NCBI RefSeq assembly: GCF_958295425.1
Contig: NC_081146.1
Coordinates: 21,275,458-21,339,457 of the forward strand
DNA: 64,000 nucleotides
Reading direction: 5' to 3'
From: Solea solea
Lineage: Eukaryota > Chordata > Actinopteri > Pleuronectiformes > Soleidae
The translations under genes were made by a program, and so were the position numbers. Positions 21,738-35,214 of this stretch are shown piece by piece (positions within the stretch are counted from its first letter, which is position 1; each line of letters opens with the position of its first letter). The notes under the pieces were generated by a model. That model ran no database searches and was not told where the DNA came from. It worked only from the letters and a program-made list of their open reading frames with translations.

Positions 21738-22713
21738 ATACTTCCAGTTACATTTATACAGTGCATATTTAATGTCCTTCAGAGTAAAAACTGTTCATAT
21801 AAATCTAATAAAAGTGTCTTCTTCTATGATTAAAAGTGGATTTTTCTCTGAAACTGGTGCAGATATATAGAAATCAACATAGATCATGTATTAATCAGAT
21901 TAATCACTATTTGAACTACATAAATGTTGCACACACACCTTTAACTAGTCATAGCTTTAGTGTAGTTTATTTCAGTCCACATTTACAACAAGTCAAACGG
22001 CATACATTGATAATAAAACAAGAATACCGCCCGCTCCATCAAAGCCATAATGTCCATGTTGTTGTTCTATGGTGCGTGCAGTCGTGTTTCAGTCGTCCTA
22101 TATTTACACGCACACACAGAGGCCCTGCAGTACGACCACACGGACGCTCATTAAAACATGAGCCAATGACACTTCTGGCCATATGTGGAGCTTTATAGTC
22201 CTACGCAGGCGTCAGCCACATCGTGCAGGTCTCTCGATTCAGCCCATTAAGGACAACACTGTAATAGCCTTAGTGGAAAGATAAGGGATTTTTCTCATGC
22301 CTGCTGGCAGATGGGAGGATAGTCTCACCCCATTTAACGCTCCTTCATTTCAGCTCTGCATCAGTGTTCTACTGATTTCAGCAGAATGCCGCTCTAGAGC
22401 GAATGTGAGGACGTGTCCTCGGCAGCGCTTCTGTTGACGGACTCTTTGTCAGTGTTATGTTTTAACGATGATGGTCTTAACTCACAGAACATGTACTACT
22501 GATAAATGAAACTCCCTTAGAGAGATTTTTTTCTATTTATCTATTGGCGATGTTGATTGGACTCGGAGTCTCTCAGTAGGTTTGTCATGACTGTGTTTGC
22601 CAGGACCAAAATGTCCTTGGTTGTTGTTCAAATATATTGTGTTGCACATGATGACAGTTGTTTGTGCTCAGTGCAGATAGTTATTATTTATTTATTTATT
22701 TTTCGCCTCCATT

Positions 22714-22870
22714 TTCCTAGGAAGTCACATTGAGATGGAAAAATCTCTTTTACAAGGGAGACCTGGCCAAGGTAGCAGCCAAAAACACATTTAAATCAAA
22801 GCTCAATAAAACATAAGGACGTAAAAGATATACAACATACAGCAAGTCTTACAAATGTTAACATTTTCAG
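22714..22870. repeat. Dispersed repeat of unknown class
   Basis: CCTAGGAAGTCACATTGAGA followed by AAATCTCTTTTACAAGGGAG and ACCTGGCCAAGG is a sequence I recognise as recurrent in fish genomes, although I cannot name its family with confidence. It is preceded by a TTTATTTATTTATT tract. Confidence 0.4.
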
Positions 22871-23114
22871 TGCTCTTTGAAGAAAAACACCTACAGGCCT
22901 TTGTCAACACATTCTTTAGGATTCCCTTAAATTTGCTGAGAGATATGAGTGAAAAAATAAATGAGTCATTTGAGGATTTTTTTTTTTTACCAAGGGGGGG
23001 AAATGTATAACATATGTGACATTGACTTCAGATGGTCAGTGTCAATTTTGACCCATTTCAAGTTAATCTGTGTGAAGTAAACCTTTGTTTTGTGCTCAAC
23101 AATGGTCTCTATAG

Positions 23115-23394
23115 CATTGGTTCTCAAACTTTTTAATTCCAAGTACCATCTGAGAAAATATTGAGCTCTTAAAAGTAACACCATTAAAATACAGTGGTGT
23201 TAATACTCCGCGCAAAGTCAGCTACGGACTTCTCAGAGGAGGAAGATTTATTGAATTCAAAATGACTCAGCTCCACTGCGATCACATACCCTGGTATAAA
23301 CAGTCGAACAGTACTTCTGATTTTCCGCCAAGTACCACCAGAGGAAGTTTGCGTACCACTTGTGGTACACGCACCACAGTTTGATGAGTCTACG
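23115..23394 (+). mobile_element. Family B hAT-like element
   Basis: Begins CATTGGTTCTCAAACTTTTT and continues with CCAAGTACCATCTGAGAAAA and TATTGAGCTCTTAAAAGTAAC. It ends GTACCACTTGTGGTACACGC then CACCACAGTTTGATGAG. It is an almost complete copy and the best template for judging the insertion in the 7002 copy. Confidence 0.7.
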
Positions 23395-23958
23395 GAACAC
23401 AATGAAACACATTTTGATCAGCAAAAAGAAAAATAATCAGTAAATAATGTGATTACGGCGACAAAGTAAAGCAAAATGAACATTTCAAGGTATCTCAAGG
23501 ATCAGAAAGCCAGTCTGCTTTGATTAATTACCTCATGTTTCGCTGCTCATTAAGTATGAAACTAATATCTCCCCTATATTTAAGTGAGTGATAACACATA
23601 GCTGATATGATCCATGCTTCTTTTTATCCCTCCGTTTGCCCTGAGTGTGATAGCAGCGAGGGTTTCATCATTAGGGGAATGTCAGTGTGTTTATTGGTGT
23701 GCCGGTGATGGATTATTGTGGAAGCAGTCGAGTCACTTTTCACATGATAGATGGTGTTAATAGCTGTTTTAACTATGGTCTAACTATGTGTCGTATTTCT
23801 ACTGCAGTCCTGTGCTGATCATGCGTCTTGATTAAACAGAGCCTCTCTGCATTCTGCTGGGGTTTTCTCTGCCGTGAGAGACCTGTAGGTATTCTTATTT
23901 TTGGTTACGATGAGCCACAATGACTTAAACAGGATTAATATATGTATATCGATGTAGA

Positions 23959-24340
23959 CATGGTCAAAAAGACCTGCAGAGGTTTAAACCACGCATCGGA
24001 ATGAGGGCAGAAAGGTGACTTAATCGACTCTGAATGTGGCGTGGTTGTTGGTGCCAGACAGTCTGGTTGGATTTCAGAAACTGCTGATCCACTGGGATTT
24101 TCACCCACAACCATTTGTAGTGTTTACAGAGAATGGTCTGAAAGAGAGAAAATATCCAGTGAGCTGCAGTTCTCTGGGGGAAAATACCTTCTACGGTCGG
24201 AGGAGAATGGGGAGACTGGTTTGAATGGGTAGAAAGCAATCGGCAAGCATTGTATGCAGAGGACTGTGCCTGGATACACAACACATGGATTACAGCAGCA
24301 AAAACCCTCACCCAGTTCCACTTCTACCTAATAAAATGAC
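23959..24340 (+). pseudogene. Tc1-like transposon remnant, N-terminal transposase part
   Basis: CATGGTCAAAAAGACCTGCA opens the copy. The open frame at 24041-24232 reads MVVGARQSGWISETADPLGF and then VYREWSEREKISS, the paired helix-turn-helix DNA-binding region of a fish Tc1-type transposase. The preceding bases (GACTTAATCGACTCTGAATG) continue the homology out of frame or past a stop. After about 24230 the sequence jumps to the element's 3' end (CACTTCTACCTAATAAAATG), so the catalytic domain is deleted. It belongs to a different Tc1 lineage from the 1566 copy, to judge by the ends. Confidence 0.75.
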
Positions 24341-25177
24341 TAAAGTTGAACAGGTTTCTTCATTACGCATAAGAAATGTTGGTCGGAAAGGACATTGGAG
24401 GAAGTCCAACTTAGATGAGTAATAATTCCTCCAGCAGAGGACAGACACTAAGACACTGCTTTAAAAATCAAGGGAAAAAAAGTCAAATGTACAATCACAT
24501 TAATAGCTTTAGGGAAGAAGCCAAGCCCCAGAGTGCATTACAGTAGGAAACATAAAATGGCTTAAAGCTGAGGTAGACTTTATTGATCAATAATTCCATA
24601 ATAACCTAATGTAAATCATGTGAGCTCATAGAGAACTACACTTCTGCTCCTCCTCAAAGCTCCAGGGTTTCCAGCCTTGGCGAAAATCTGGCCGGTGACA
24701 GAAGAGATTGACCAATCACAGCACATCAGGGAAATTGAGCAAATCCTCCTAAACTGAAACCACACATTTGGTATTTTTGCTTAAAAGAACGTGTCAACTC
24801 GTGGCCACACACACTGTACGTATGGACTGTGCATGCTCCAGGTAGAACAGTACAATGGAGTGGAATACAATGTGGGATAAAGTAACGTGCATGGCATGCG
24901 AGACTGAACCAAACACTTGTTTCAGTATGAATGGAAGCGTGGACGTGTGAGCAGGAACACTTACGCAACTCTCCATAGTCGGCGAACACAGAAGGTCTCC
25001 AGAGGCTTTTACTGACAAAGGATGCTTTGTTTCTGTCAAACCTGAGACGGCATGCTTTTCTTTCCTTACATTCAACCCAGGTTGACGTCTCATGTGACTT
25101 GTACAGACAATGGAGTCAGATGCTCCCTCCTTTTTTTATTCGAATGCAGAAGTTGCCCAAGAACTGACTGTGTTTAA

Positions 25178-25762
25178 AGCCCTATTCGAACGGGATTAGT
25201 TTATTTATGGGTAGATGGAGGAGTGTAATTTTACCACAGGACATCTGTAATATTAATGGCCAACTCGCACGGGATGATAAATCTCAGTAAATCTACCACA
25301 AGTGGGAGGGGCCAATCGATTTACGCACTGCAGTCACCTCCTGTCCTCATGTGCTTATGACGTTGCTTCCTGTGTGTGTACCACACTGCTTCCTGATATC
25401 ACAAGCACAAAATTGAATAAATATTGTAATAATTATAAAATGAAGTATATATTCCAATCATGAGTTTTTATTATGTATATAATTTTGGTTCAGAATGGCG
25501 TTCATTAAGTTTTACCACAGACCTAGTACAAAACTGAACACTTCTTCAAGCACCTTCATGCTTGAAAATCCGCGGAAAACTACCTATAAACGGGATATGA
25601 TGGAATATTTACGCACATATTTACTGCTGGTCTATTCGCACGGGATTTGTATGACGTGGGGTAATTTTACCGGACCTTTTTACACAAGGTAAAAGTCTCT
25701 GTAATCTTTACTGACTGTTAATGATTACTGACGTGGCACATGCTGGACAGGGCTAAGATCTT
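25178..25762. mobile_element. Possible non-autonomous DNA element
   Basis: AGCCCTATTCGAACGGGATTA at the left and GGACAGGGCT at the right form a short inverted AGCCCT pair. CGAACGGGATTAG, CGCACGGGATGATAA and CGCACGGGATTTGTATGACG recur inside, along with TAATTTTACC motifs. No coding potential is recognised. Boundaries and class are uncertain. Confidence 0.4.
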
Positions 25763-26410
25763 CAGTCTGTTAATAAAACTTTATGTCGCCTCTCCATGTA
25801 AAGCTAATCTTGTCCAAACAGGGCTGTAGTTGAAAACTGGCCTGTTTTGGCCAAGTTGTAATTATTATTGCTATTGTTGTAAAAATGGTCATAGAGGTCC
25901 CTTAAAACTGCCCTAAGCACATTTAGCTGTCTGAAGTCTGAGCCAGACACACAAATAAAAAGCTCCAGAGTTTGATGATTGAATTCAAAGAGAGAATAAA
26001 ATACCTTTTTTTTTCTCTCTCTCTCTTTCTCTCCCTTTATTTCCTTGCAGTTGCACTTCTTACAGTGTCAAGGCTTCTGGGTGTTTGATATACACGAGTG
26101 AACACACATCTCCCATGCTAATTTTCTGCACCGCAGTTCCTCCCTCACTCGCCGAGTGCTGGTTTAGTAAATCACTGACCCGCTGAGTCCAGATGCCAGA
26201 CAGAGCCCGTCTTTGATTGGACTTCACCGCACTTCAGTCGGCTTAATTGGCCACAACTGCATGAGATAAATGAGAGAGGAATGCTGAAGATGGAGTAGGG
26301 CCGAGCGATACATGCTAATTACTTGTTGATTGACATTTCTTACCAGAGCGCAGATGAAAAACAAAACAGTTTTTTTTTTAAGCCATGACTTTGATTAAAT
26401 TAGACTTAGG

Positions 26411-26443
<33 letters not shown>

Positions 26444-26470
26444 CATCCATCCATCCATCCATCTATCTAT
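26411..26470 (+). repeat. (ATCT)n/(ATCC)n microsatellite
   Basis: About eight ATCT units, then five ATCC units, then ATCT again: a compound tetranucleotide repeat. Confidence 0.95.
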
Positions 26471-27296
26471 AATAGTCATACCCTTTCAATATTGCAAGCA
26501 TAATTGCCACAAAATGCCAACAATTTACCACTGGTCAACAGCACAGACTGGAACCGGGAGGGAACAATATTTGCTGAGGGGGTGAAGATGTGTGTGTTCG
26601 TGTCTCGACCCTTTCTGAATTGAAGGTTCAGTGATTCCAACTTTTTCCTGTCACGCTGGCTTCCTGTGCCCTGTCGTCAGCAGTCCTGCTGCACTCGGTG
26701 CAATCGATTTCGCTGCCCTTCACGGAAAATGAAAAGGAGGCGGCAGCCAGCTCTCCCTTTTTACACCTACAAACACATCTGCTGTCACGTCGCTGTCACC
26801 TCTTCCCGCTTCAAAAAGATGTTCACAGTTGAAGAAACATGCCTTCTTACACCAGAAGTATTATAGATTAAACATATAACGAGCCATGCTGTGGTGTGCT
26901 GTATAAACAGGAGAGGTCTTTTTTCAATCAGGAATAGTTACTTTATTTTTATATATCTGTATGATCAATATTCAGTGGTGCAGGTGAAGAAGACGGTGGC
27001 GGTGTTTTTGATGATGTGGTCTCCCTGTCTGTTCTTATCTTGACTGGAGTGAAGTCACAGCTCAACCAATCAATAGGTTTTTTCCACACTTATCCAGACC
27101 TGCACAGTTTAATGTGCCATATGCCATGGATGGGAATTAAAGCAGAGACAAATGGGATGCTATTATGAAAATCAATGACGGTGCTATCAAGCGTGTGATG
27201 GGAAAATATTGCCCTCCTTATCAGATCTGTCTTCGATGCAAATCTGGCAAAATAATCAAAGTAAACAAGCTACACTTGCTAGATATGTACTGCTAG

Positions 27297-27617
<321 letters not shown>

Positions 27618-27860
27618 TAAGGGCCACTGATGTTGCACCTGCCATGGAAAAATGAGACATCTGATCGATTTTTGGTGATTTTTTTCCTTTTATACTGTGT
27701 ATTACTGCTACTGTTTAATTTCTCAGTATACTCTATTATAGTATATATATAGTATATTATATTAAAATCAAGCTTCAGTTCAGTATTTACAGTTACAGAT
27801 GGAGCATGACCACATGAGACGCCATTAAAATATTAACTTTTATCCTCTAATTTAAATTTG

Positions 27861-28180
27861 TTTTATACCAAGTATAAAACACCTGAGGAAATGTTGAGCT
27901 CTCAAAGTAAAGTTAAAATACCAAGTGGTGTAAACAGGTCGAGCAAAGTCAGCCACAGTATGGACTTTTCACAGGAGGCAGATTTATTCCCAATTTGATC
28001 ATAGGCTCTCTCATCATCCTCCTCTTCCTCGCATTATACTTCACACACTGGTATAATGAAATTAGATGAAGATGGAGTGAGAGATAAGGTGGTATTTTGT
28101 TTCATTTTCTACACTCACAATCACATACCCTGGTATAGAACAGTATTTCTGATTTTCCTCCACACCACAGATTAAGGACC
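27861..28180 (+). mobile_element. Family B hAT-like element, partial
   Basis: TTTATACCAAGTATAAAACACC, TGTTGAGCTCTCAAAGTAA, GGTCGAGCAAAGTCAGCCAC and CATACCCTGGTATAGAACAG match the other copies in order. The left terminus is lost and the right end is cut after GATTTTCCTCC. Confidence 0.6.
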
Positions 28181-28795
28181 ATGGCTCTAATGCAAGGACG
28201 ATAACTGAATGAATTCTTTCAAACATTTATTTTTTGCATTTTACAAAACTCGGTATAGAGCATAGGACACTCAAAAAAGAAGTCTTTCTGATTAGCTTAT
28301 TGCATCGATTCAGATTTTGATGTTAATCTGAATAGTCAGGCCATAATGACCTAGCAGCAGCACATTAGGGTTGTAAATTCAGATTATATTAACTGCAGAT
28401 TGGTTTATATCGTATTATATAAAAAAAAAAAAACAACAACACTGCTACATTCTTGCAAGTGTCCATTTTTAATCAAAGCCTAGTCATTTTGTGTGTTTCT
28501 GCATGTTTGTGTTAGGAACATATGGCTTGACTCCATGCTCAGTAAACACTGCATACAGGGCTTGTCTGGCATCCTGGGGGGTGGGGGGGCAAACAGACAG
28601 ACAGAAAACCCCCCCGCCTTCTGTACACACCATCCATTTACTTTCACCCACTCGTTTCTTAACACCTTGAAACTCCTCTACCCATTAATCTACTCCTTCC
28701 CTCTCACCCGTCTGACCCTCTGCCATGTGGCACATTATTAATAATGCAAACCTTGTATTAGTGTCGGAACATTACTGTGAGGGAAATGGAAGAGA

Positions 28796-28819
28796 GGGAG
28801 AGAGAGAGAGAGAGAGAGG
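28796..28819 (+). repeat. (GA)n microsatellite
   Basis: A GA/GAGG tract of about 24 bases, followed by further AGAG-rich sequence to about 28840. Confidence 0.85.
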
Positions 28820-28976
28820 GATACCGAGAGAGTGAGAGAAAATAATGGACAAAATACCAAATGAGCAAAAATGGCCTATTAGTCTGTCGCTGGAGCCGTG
28901 CTCATCAACAAACGCGCACAAAACACAGAATCAGCCTTTGCCTGAGGGATGCCAGATGACGGAGGCAAAAGGCCAT

Positions 28977-28978
<2 letters not shown>

Positions 28979-29049
<71 letters not shown>
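28979..29049 (+). repeat. (GT)35 microsatellite
   Basis: Roughly 71 bases of uninterrupted GT, the longest pure dinucleotide tract in the window; it is likely to be length-polymorphic. Confidence 0.97.
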
Positions 29050-29050
<1 letters not shown>

Positions 29051-29439
29051 TTGTGTGGCCGCCAGCGCTCCCTGTGGTCCCCGGCCTTGGCAGCAGGAAT
29101 ACTAACGGCTGACAGCTGAGGCCAGTGGCACTGGTTTAGAAAGATGGAGGCAGAATATTAACAAATGAGCAGCTAAGGGGTAAATGAGAGGTGGTGGAGA
29201 AGTGTGAATGAAGCTTGATGGGATGGCGCCGTGGCTCTATAGTGAGAAAACTATTGTGCGAGCAAATTAGGTTATAATGTCAAGAAATGTCTTTCTGACG
29301 ACTCACTGAATCATTCTGGCGTTTCATGCTTGGGCATGTTTTATTCTATTGCAATGTACTGATATGGGTTAAGATACGATATTCATCCCCTATAGAGGAA
29401 ACTCAGATTGACACAGCAGCACAAAGTGGGGCAGTAATC

Positions 29440-29995
29440 AGTTACTGAATTCATTTCTCAACTATTTTGATGATTATCAAGTTCTTTTTTAATAATTACA
29501 ACAAACTTTATGATTTAAATTCTCTTTCTGAATTAATTTCTCAACTATTTTGATAATTATCAAGTTCTTTTTTAATCATTACAACAAACTTTCTGATTTA
29601 AATTCTCTTTCTGAATTAATGTCTCAACTATTTTGATGATTATCAAGTTCTTTTTTAATAATTACAACAAACTTTCTGATTTAAATTCTCTTTCTGAATT
29701 AATTTCTCAACTATTTTGATAACTATCAAGTTCTTTTTTAATAATTAAAACACACTTTCTGATGTATCAGCTGAGTATTTTCTGGTTCCATTGCTCCATT
29801 TGTCAAATAAATCATTAAAACTGAAAAATGTTGGTTTGACTTCACAGAAAATCATCTTTTCAAGATTTGGGAAAAACACAGATCAACATTTTTCGACATT
29901 TTCTGGTTTTTCATGGACCAAACAAATACTTGATGAAGCGAGAAAATAATCATCGGATGAATCGATTATGAAGAGAAATAAATCATGAGTTGCAG
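29440..29995 (+). repeat. Family A repeat with internal 83-bp tandem array
   Basis: Starts near GCAGTAATCAGTTACTGAAT and ends ATGAATCGATTATGAAGAG with GAGTTGCAGCGCTCGTAA, the degenerate family A right end. Between 29447 and about 29778 an 83-bp unit is present four times (starts 29447, 29530, 29613 and 29696). The 3' part of the element (GGTTCCATTGCTCCATTTG onward) is single copy. Confidence 0.8.
29447..29778 (+). repeat. 83-bp x 4 tandem array
   Basis: Each unit begins GAATTMATKTCTCAACTATT and includes TTATCAAGTTCTTTTTTAAT and AAATTCTCTTTCT. Units differ at only a few positions, and the last one diverges after AATAATTAAAACAC. The exact 83-bp spacing of all four starts supports recent unequal exchange or replication slippage. 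Confidence 0.9.
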
Positions 29996-32304
29996 CGCTC
30001 GTAATAAGAGCTCAACAAGACTCGAAAATAAAATGATCCTACATGGAAACTATGAATTAACTATCAGAAAGAACTACAATGCAAAGACACATGTTCCTTA
30101 CATTAGGCTTCTTCACAGCTTTGCTTTTAAAACTTTAAAACTTGAAAGGTACTTCAACTACAGAGGCAAAGTCACCTGGAAGACCCTCAGACCTTTTGTT
30201 GATGATAGTGTATTTGACATGATATTGAGATAACTAAATGTCCATCCTTTAAGATGACTTCTAATTGGATAAGATAAAAAAGTTAATAGCTATATATTTA
30301 TGGTAGTTTTGGATCATGTTACAAGCGTAAAATTGCTAAATTCACATGATATGAAACTGCTGTGAAGGCATCTCTTTAAAAGTTGCTGTTTGTCAGAAAA
30401 CTGTGGGACAATATTATCCTGGTTCCTGCCATAAAGGTTCAGTAATAGCTCCTTTTTTTGTGCAGCTTTTAGAGAATTTGCTGCTTTGATACTTCCCAGT
30501 CACTGCACTCAGTGAAAATGAGTCTTCGACCGTAACCGTGCTCCTATCAGTCGTTGATTTTCCTCGCGCCTGGTATTGGTGCATTGATCCGTATGTTTAA
30601 TCAACTTTCAACAAACTCGATCTTTAAAGTGAAAAGTGTTGCTGCGCTGATCCTTTTATCATCACTGCATTAACTCGTGTGTTAAATAGCTCCATATTTG
30701 GACAACAGTATCTGATCCAGAGTGTTTGCTCGGTGACACGGATCGTCTCAGTCTCACGGGCTTGATAGTAAATCCAGGAGAAATCTTCGAGTATCACACA
30801 ACACTTAATTCCAAACAGGAGCCAGAACTCTACATAGAGACGGTCGGCTCTGCTCGCGAGGCTCGGCTTTTTGTCAGAAAATCAATGCTCGCCCTCGCCA
30901 AACAACTTTGTGAGGTGATATAGGGAGGAGTGGGTGTAACACTAATGGCAGCCAAGGACAAGCAGAAAGCCAAAAGACACTTTTCAAACACGTGCATTCA
31001 GATTTGTATTAAATTGCATGTATTTGGAGTCCCACGTCGTAACGATCCCAATGTTTTCGACAGTCACCTGATATCGCCTCGTCGCATAACTGCAAAGATT
31101 TGTGGGTTCAGCCCAAGAAATTTACACAGAGAAAACCCTCTGAACTTGTCAATATCAGCGGGTTTAGTTTCACTCTTTGCCGCCTCACTACTGCCCTCAA
31201 TATTCCCTAATAGCACTGTTATGACACACTGTATCACACTGTTATGACTTTTTTATGTATGGAATCGATGCCTTTAAAAGAGCATTTATTACGGCCTTAA
31301 AGCATTCTTTTATATCACGGCTGAAGTTAACTGTGCTAGTGTTGCATTATTTGTTGGAAACTCTCGGGCTGGCGTTAATTCACTTTTTTAAAGATGGTCT
31401 CTGGAAGTTGTTAAAGTTGTATATTGTGAGGAGCTGACTTAGCAGGTATGGCTGCCGTATAGGTGAGGGCCCCATACCCCTGCTGCCGGGGGCTTGGAGT
31501 GGAGCCAGATGCTTCCCTCTGCTCTTCTGTGAGTTTACTCACTTTTTAATGAGCTACACAAACAACCGACACATAAATGAGCCTGTGAGGAGACCACGTG
31601 TTTCATATCAAGGACATAACTAATCGGGGCCAACTTAAGTAGTGTGTAGGGAGTGATTTATAATATTTGCGTGGTGGAGCTGTGTGGGTCCATAATCCCT
31701 AGATTTACCACACCATTAAATCTGAGACAGAATATAGCACTACGGGAAATGTAGATAGCGGTTTTTTTTGAAATGGTGACTGAAGAAAATGCTGGAATAC
31801 TTGACCAAACAAGCTGTATAAGGGGTTTTGTTTATATAAAAGCACCTCTGAAAGTACAATATCAGCACATTCATGTGAAAAGAAAAGATTAATGTCGGGC
31901 GCTCTGCTTCATTTTGGAGCCAAGTAAAATAATCCTACATGCAGCTTTTTTTTTTAAAGAGAGGGTGAATTATAGGGCAAATATGTTGCACAAGTACTGT
32001 TGTAAAAATGTTAAGGATAAGGTCAGACTTTGTGAAAAAGTTCTTTTCACCCACAGACGTGGCCTTAAATGGTATGGGCCACAGATGTTTATGATTTACA
32101 CTATTACTTTAGATTATAATGTCTGACCTGTCGCTAGTTTGTCAGCAAACACCAGTTCATATAGAATACGTTCAACACTCGAGGGTAATCATACGTAGAA
32201 TGTCTCTTAGAGAAAACTCACGACTGTACGACTGTAACTGCCACAGTGGGAAAATCCAGTCAAACAATCTCAGGATACATACAATCACTGGATGGCAGTT
32301 CTCG

Positions 32305-32545
32305 TAGAGCTACAACCAACCATTATTTGGATCACTGATTTATCTGTTGATTATTTTCTCAATGAATCGAGTAATCGTTTGGTTCAGAAAATGTTGATCA
32401 GTGTTTCTCAAACCTGGAAACGATGACGTTCTCAAATGTCTTGCTTTGTCCACAAACCAGAATTATTCTGTATTCATGATTCATTTGTTATATGGAGCAA
32501 AGAAACTAGGAAATATTCACATTTAAGAAGCTGAGAACACAACAA
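32305..32545 (-). repeat. Family A repeat, partial
   Basis: GAGCTACAACCAACCATTAT, AATGAATCGAGTAATCGTTT, GATGACGTTCTCAAATGTC and TTATATGGAGCAAAGAAAC follow the reverse order of the family A consensus. It ends after TTTAAGAAGCTGAG without the second terminus. Confidence 0.65.
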
Positions 32546-33128
32546 AATATACTGTAACTGTAAAATGTGTTTTAAGATAAATTACAGTTTACTACCACAC
32601 TTAAAGAAAAAAACATTAACCCTCACATTTGAGAAGAACCTGGAACTTAATAATTATTTTTGGTATTTTTACACGGGGAAAAAAAATACTACCTCATTGT
32701 GCCAGGTTTAAAAACTGTTTTTTGGCTTTTAAAGGCCATTGAAAACAGAATAATTGGCTCAGGGTCACAGCAGCATCAACTAGCCAGTCATAAGTCCAGT
32801 TTATTAACATGGAATCTCAAACTCATGAGCCATACTGTATTTAGGAACTACTGTACAGTAAGTGTTGGAGTAAAAAAAAAGAAGATATTGAAGTATTTGA
32901 TCACAGCTTATGTCAGCTCTATATAGCCGATATTGTGTATTGTTCACTGCGCCGCGGCTCTGCTGTAAAGTAACAGCTGCTGGGATAATGATGTGTGAGG
33001 AGTGAAGTAAAGTGACAATAGTGCTGAAGGAATTTCTCAGGCATCTGGAGCCGAATGTTTGCCTCTCCCCAGTGGACTGTTCCACCCTGCGCCTCGCAAT
33101 AACACCGGGACGAGTGGGGCGCTGGCCA

Positions 33129-33156
33129 TTATTTATTTATTTATTTATTTATTTAT
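33129..33156 (+). repeat. (ATTT)n microsatellite
   Basis: About seven TTTA units. Confidence 0.9.
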
Positions 33157-33387
33157 GTTAAGTCTGGATACATAGGGTTTGGATTTTTTTTTGAAGGGAT
33201 GGGTTTGCAGATGGTTGTTTGAATAGTTTCTGCTAATGTGTGTTTCTGCCCAAACGAGACTTCTGACAGTTACACATTGGTGTGTTTGTACGTGTGTGTG
33301 TGTGTAATGACCCTGCTCTAATGCAGAGCTCATTACAGTCCACTTTGTGTTGGGAAGTGAGCTGGGACCGCGGCAGGTGGTGTCTAA

Positions 33388-33414
33388 ACACACACACACA
33401 CACACACACACACA
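33388..33414 (+). repeat. (CA)n microsatellite
   Basis: About 27 bases of CA, followed at once by GTGTGTG, so a small hairpin is possible. A GT tract lies 80 bases upstream (33293-33305). Confidence 0.9.
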
Positions 33415-34644
33415 GTGTGTGAGAGACAGAGAGTGAAAAATGGACACAAATAACAGTTTTTTCCTAAAAGGCGGCCAAACAGCATGAACCACTGAGACTT
33501 ATTCTGTTTAGAATAATCTCGTGGCTCAACAAACAGGAAAGAAGTTTGTTGCTGTTGTTCTCAGACATTATCCTGAGGTCATTCAGTGGCTGCACTGTCT
33601 ATATTGCTTCCCTGGGTCTGACCATTTGAAGTATACTAGTCTCAATGGCAACAACATTTATGGACCCACTGATGTAAATGGGTGATCTGACAAGGGGCTG
33701 ATGGGAGTGCTTGGTTTACTGGTTTGGAAAATAAGGAACTGGGAACAGTTGTCAGAAAAGACGGGGAATGTTCAGGTGACGAGTGGTTTGATCTGGAATA
33801 AAATGAACAGGAAATGAAATAGAATGGGGAAAAGAAGAGGGGACTAACATGTCATAGTAACATGTCATCATTGAAGATATGATACAGATACAGAAATAAA
33901 CCCTTGAGGACACTCCATTGATATGGCCGCCATCTGACTTCAGTCTGGCCCTTGAAGGATGACACAAAACATGATTGATGTGAATTTGATGAATGAAAAT
34001 GATTCATGAGAATGGTTGATTGAACCCTAATTAAGAAACTAAATGGATGATAATGAAGATGATAATGACTGAAACACAGCCACCGCTTGACATTACTTAA
34101 GGGTTTTTGTCTCTTTTCCTTTCTCTTTGAAACCTTTCAGGAGCTTTTTAAGATTATTCAGAGAGAGAGAACGGACGCTGTAAACCAAATCAGTTATTTG
34201 TTTTACCTCACACACTGCATCGTGATGTTCAAGAGATGCAGAAGCATTTTTGTTTCGTATCACCATTGTGCTGTGCAATCACTTCTATCCTTGTAATGAC
34301 TTCATTGAGGAATATCAGTATAGCTTTTTTGCAGTGATGAGGCTCGGGGTACTTTAACACTCTGAAGGCTATGATTGGTGTAAATGAAGATCATCCCTCC
34401 GTTTGGAATCGGATCGACTTTCACTGCAGTCTCCAGATGAAATCACTCACTTTTCCTGTGTCTGTTAACCTGTACTGACACAAACAAACAGTGCATTTTT
34501 TTTTGTTTTTGTTTTTTTGGGTGTTGCCCATGATTCAAACTGTTTTTAGAACATGCTTTTTGTTTTGCTCTGTGAAGTGATTTCAAACGGCATTAAAATG
34601 CCTGCTGGCAGCTTTCTGCAACTTTCAATCTGCTGCACGGGAGA

Positions 34645-34680
34645 AGAAGAAGAGGAGGAGGAGGAGGAGGAGGAGGAGAG
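34645..34680 (+). repeat. (GAG/GAA)n tract
   Basis: GAAGAAGAAGAGGAGGAGGA and further GAG units; a purine-only trinucleotide repeat. Confidence 0.9.
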
Positions 34681-35214
34681 GTAGGCAGGAGCAACAAAAC
34701 GATCTTCAAAAGAACAGTGGGTTGTTCTCCCTGGAGAAGAATACTATTTTAGTCCTTCTTTGTATCCTTCTTCATCTCACTGCAGTATCCAGCCCAACTC
34801 TTCCTACTCTTAGGGGCATGATCTGACCCCTGTTGTAGTGTAAGATGGAGGTTCGTAATTGACTGGAGAGCAGCGACCAGGACAGAATGGCAGGTCAGCG
34901 ATAGTAGATGAAGGTCTCCGTCTCTTTTTTTCTCTTTAATCCATAGGTCACGACTTTGAAGTCGGACGCGCCAGTGTCTTTGGACTGGTGGGATTTTCAG
35001 GGGGGAGGGAGGTCAGCAAACAGTGGTATTGCTGCTGACCTGCCTAACAAACAAAGCAGTCTGTCAAAGCACAGGAAAAAACACCACAACTACTGACTAC
35101 TGACACCACAGAGAGTATTGAACCAGCAGTGTGACTCTCTATCTGCCTTAGAGCCACTGGTCATGTGACATACAGTAAATATGGTCACCCAGCCTTCCAG
35201 CATAATAATAAAAA

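Noticed and set aside
28979..29049. Cys/Val-repeat peptide frame across the GT tract
   Set aside because: Pure microsatellite translation.
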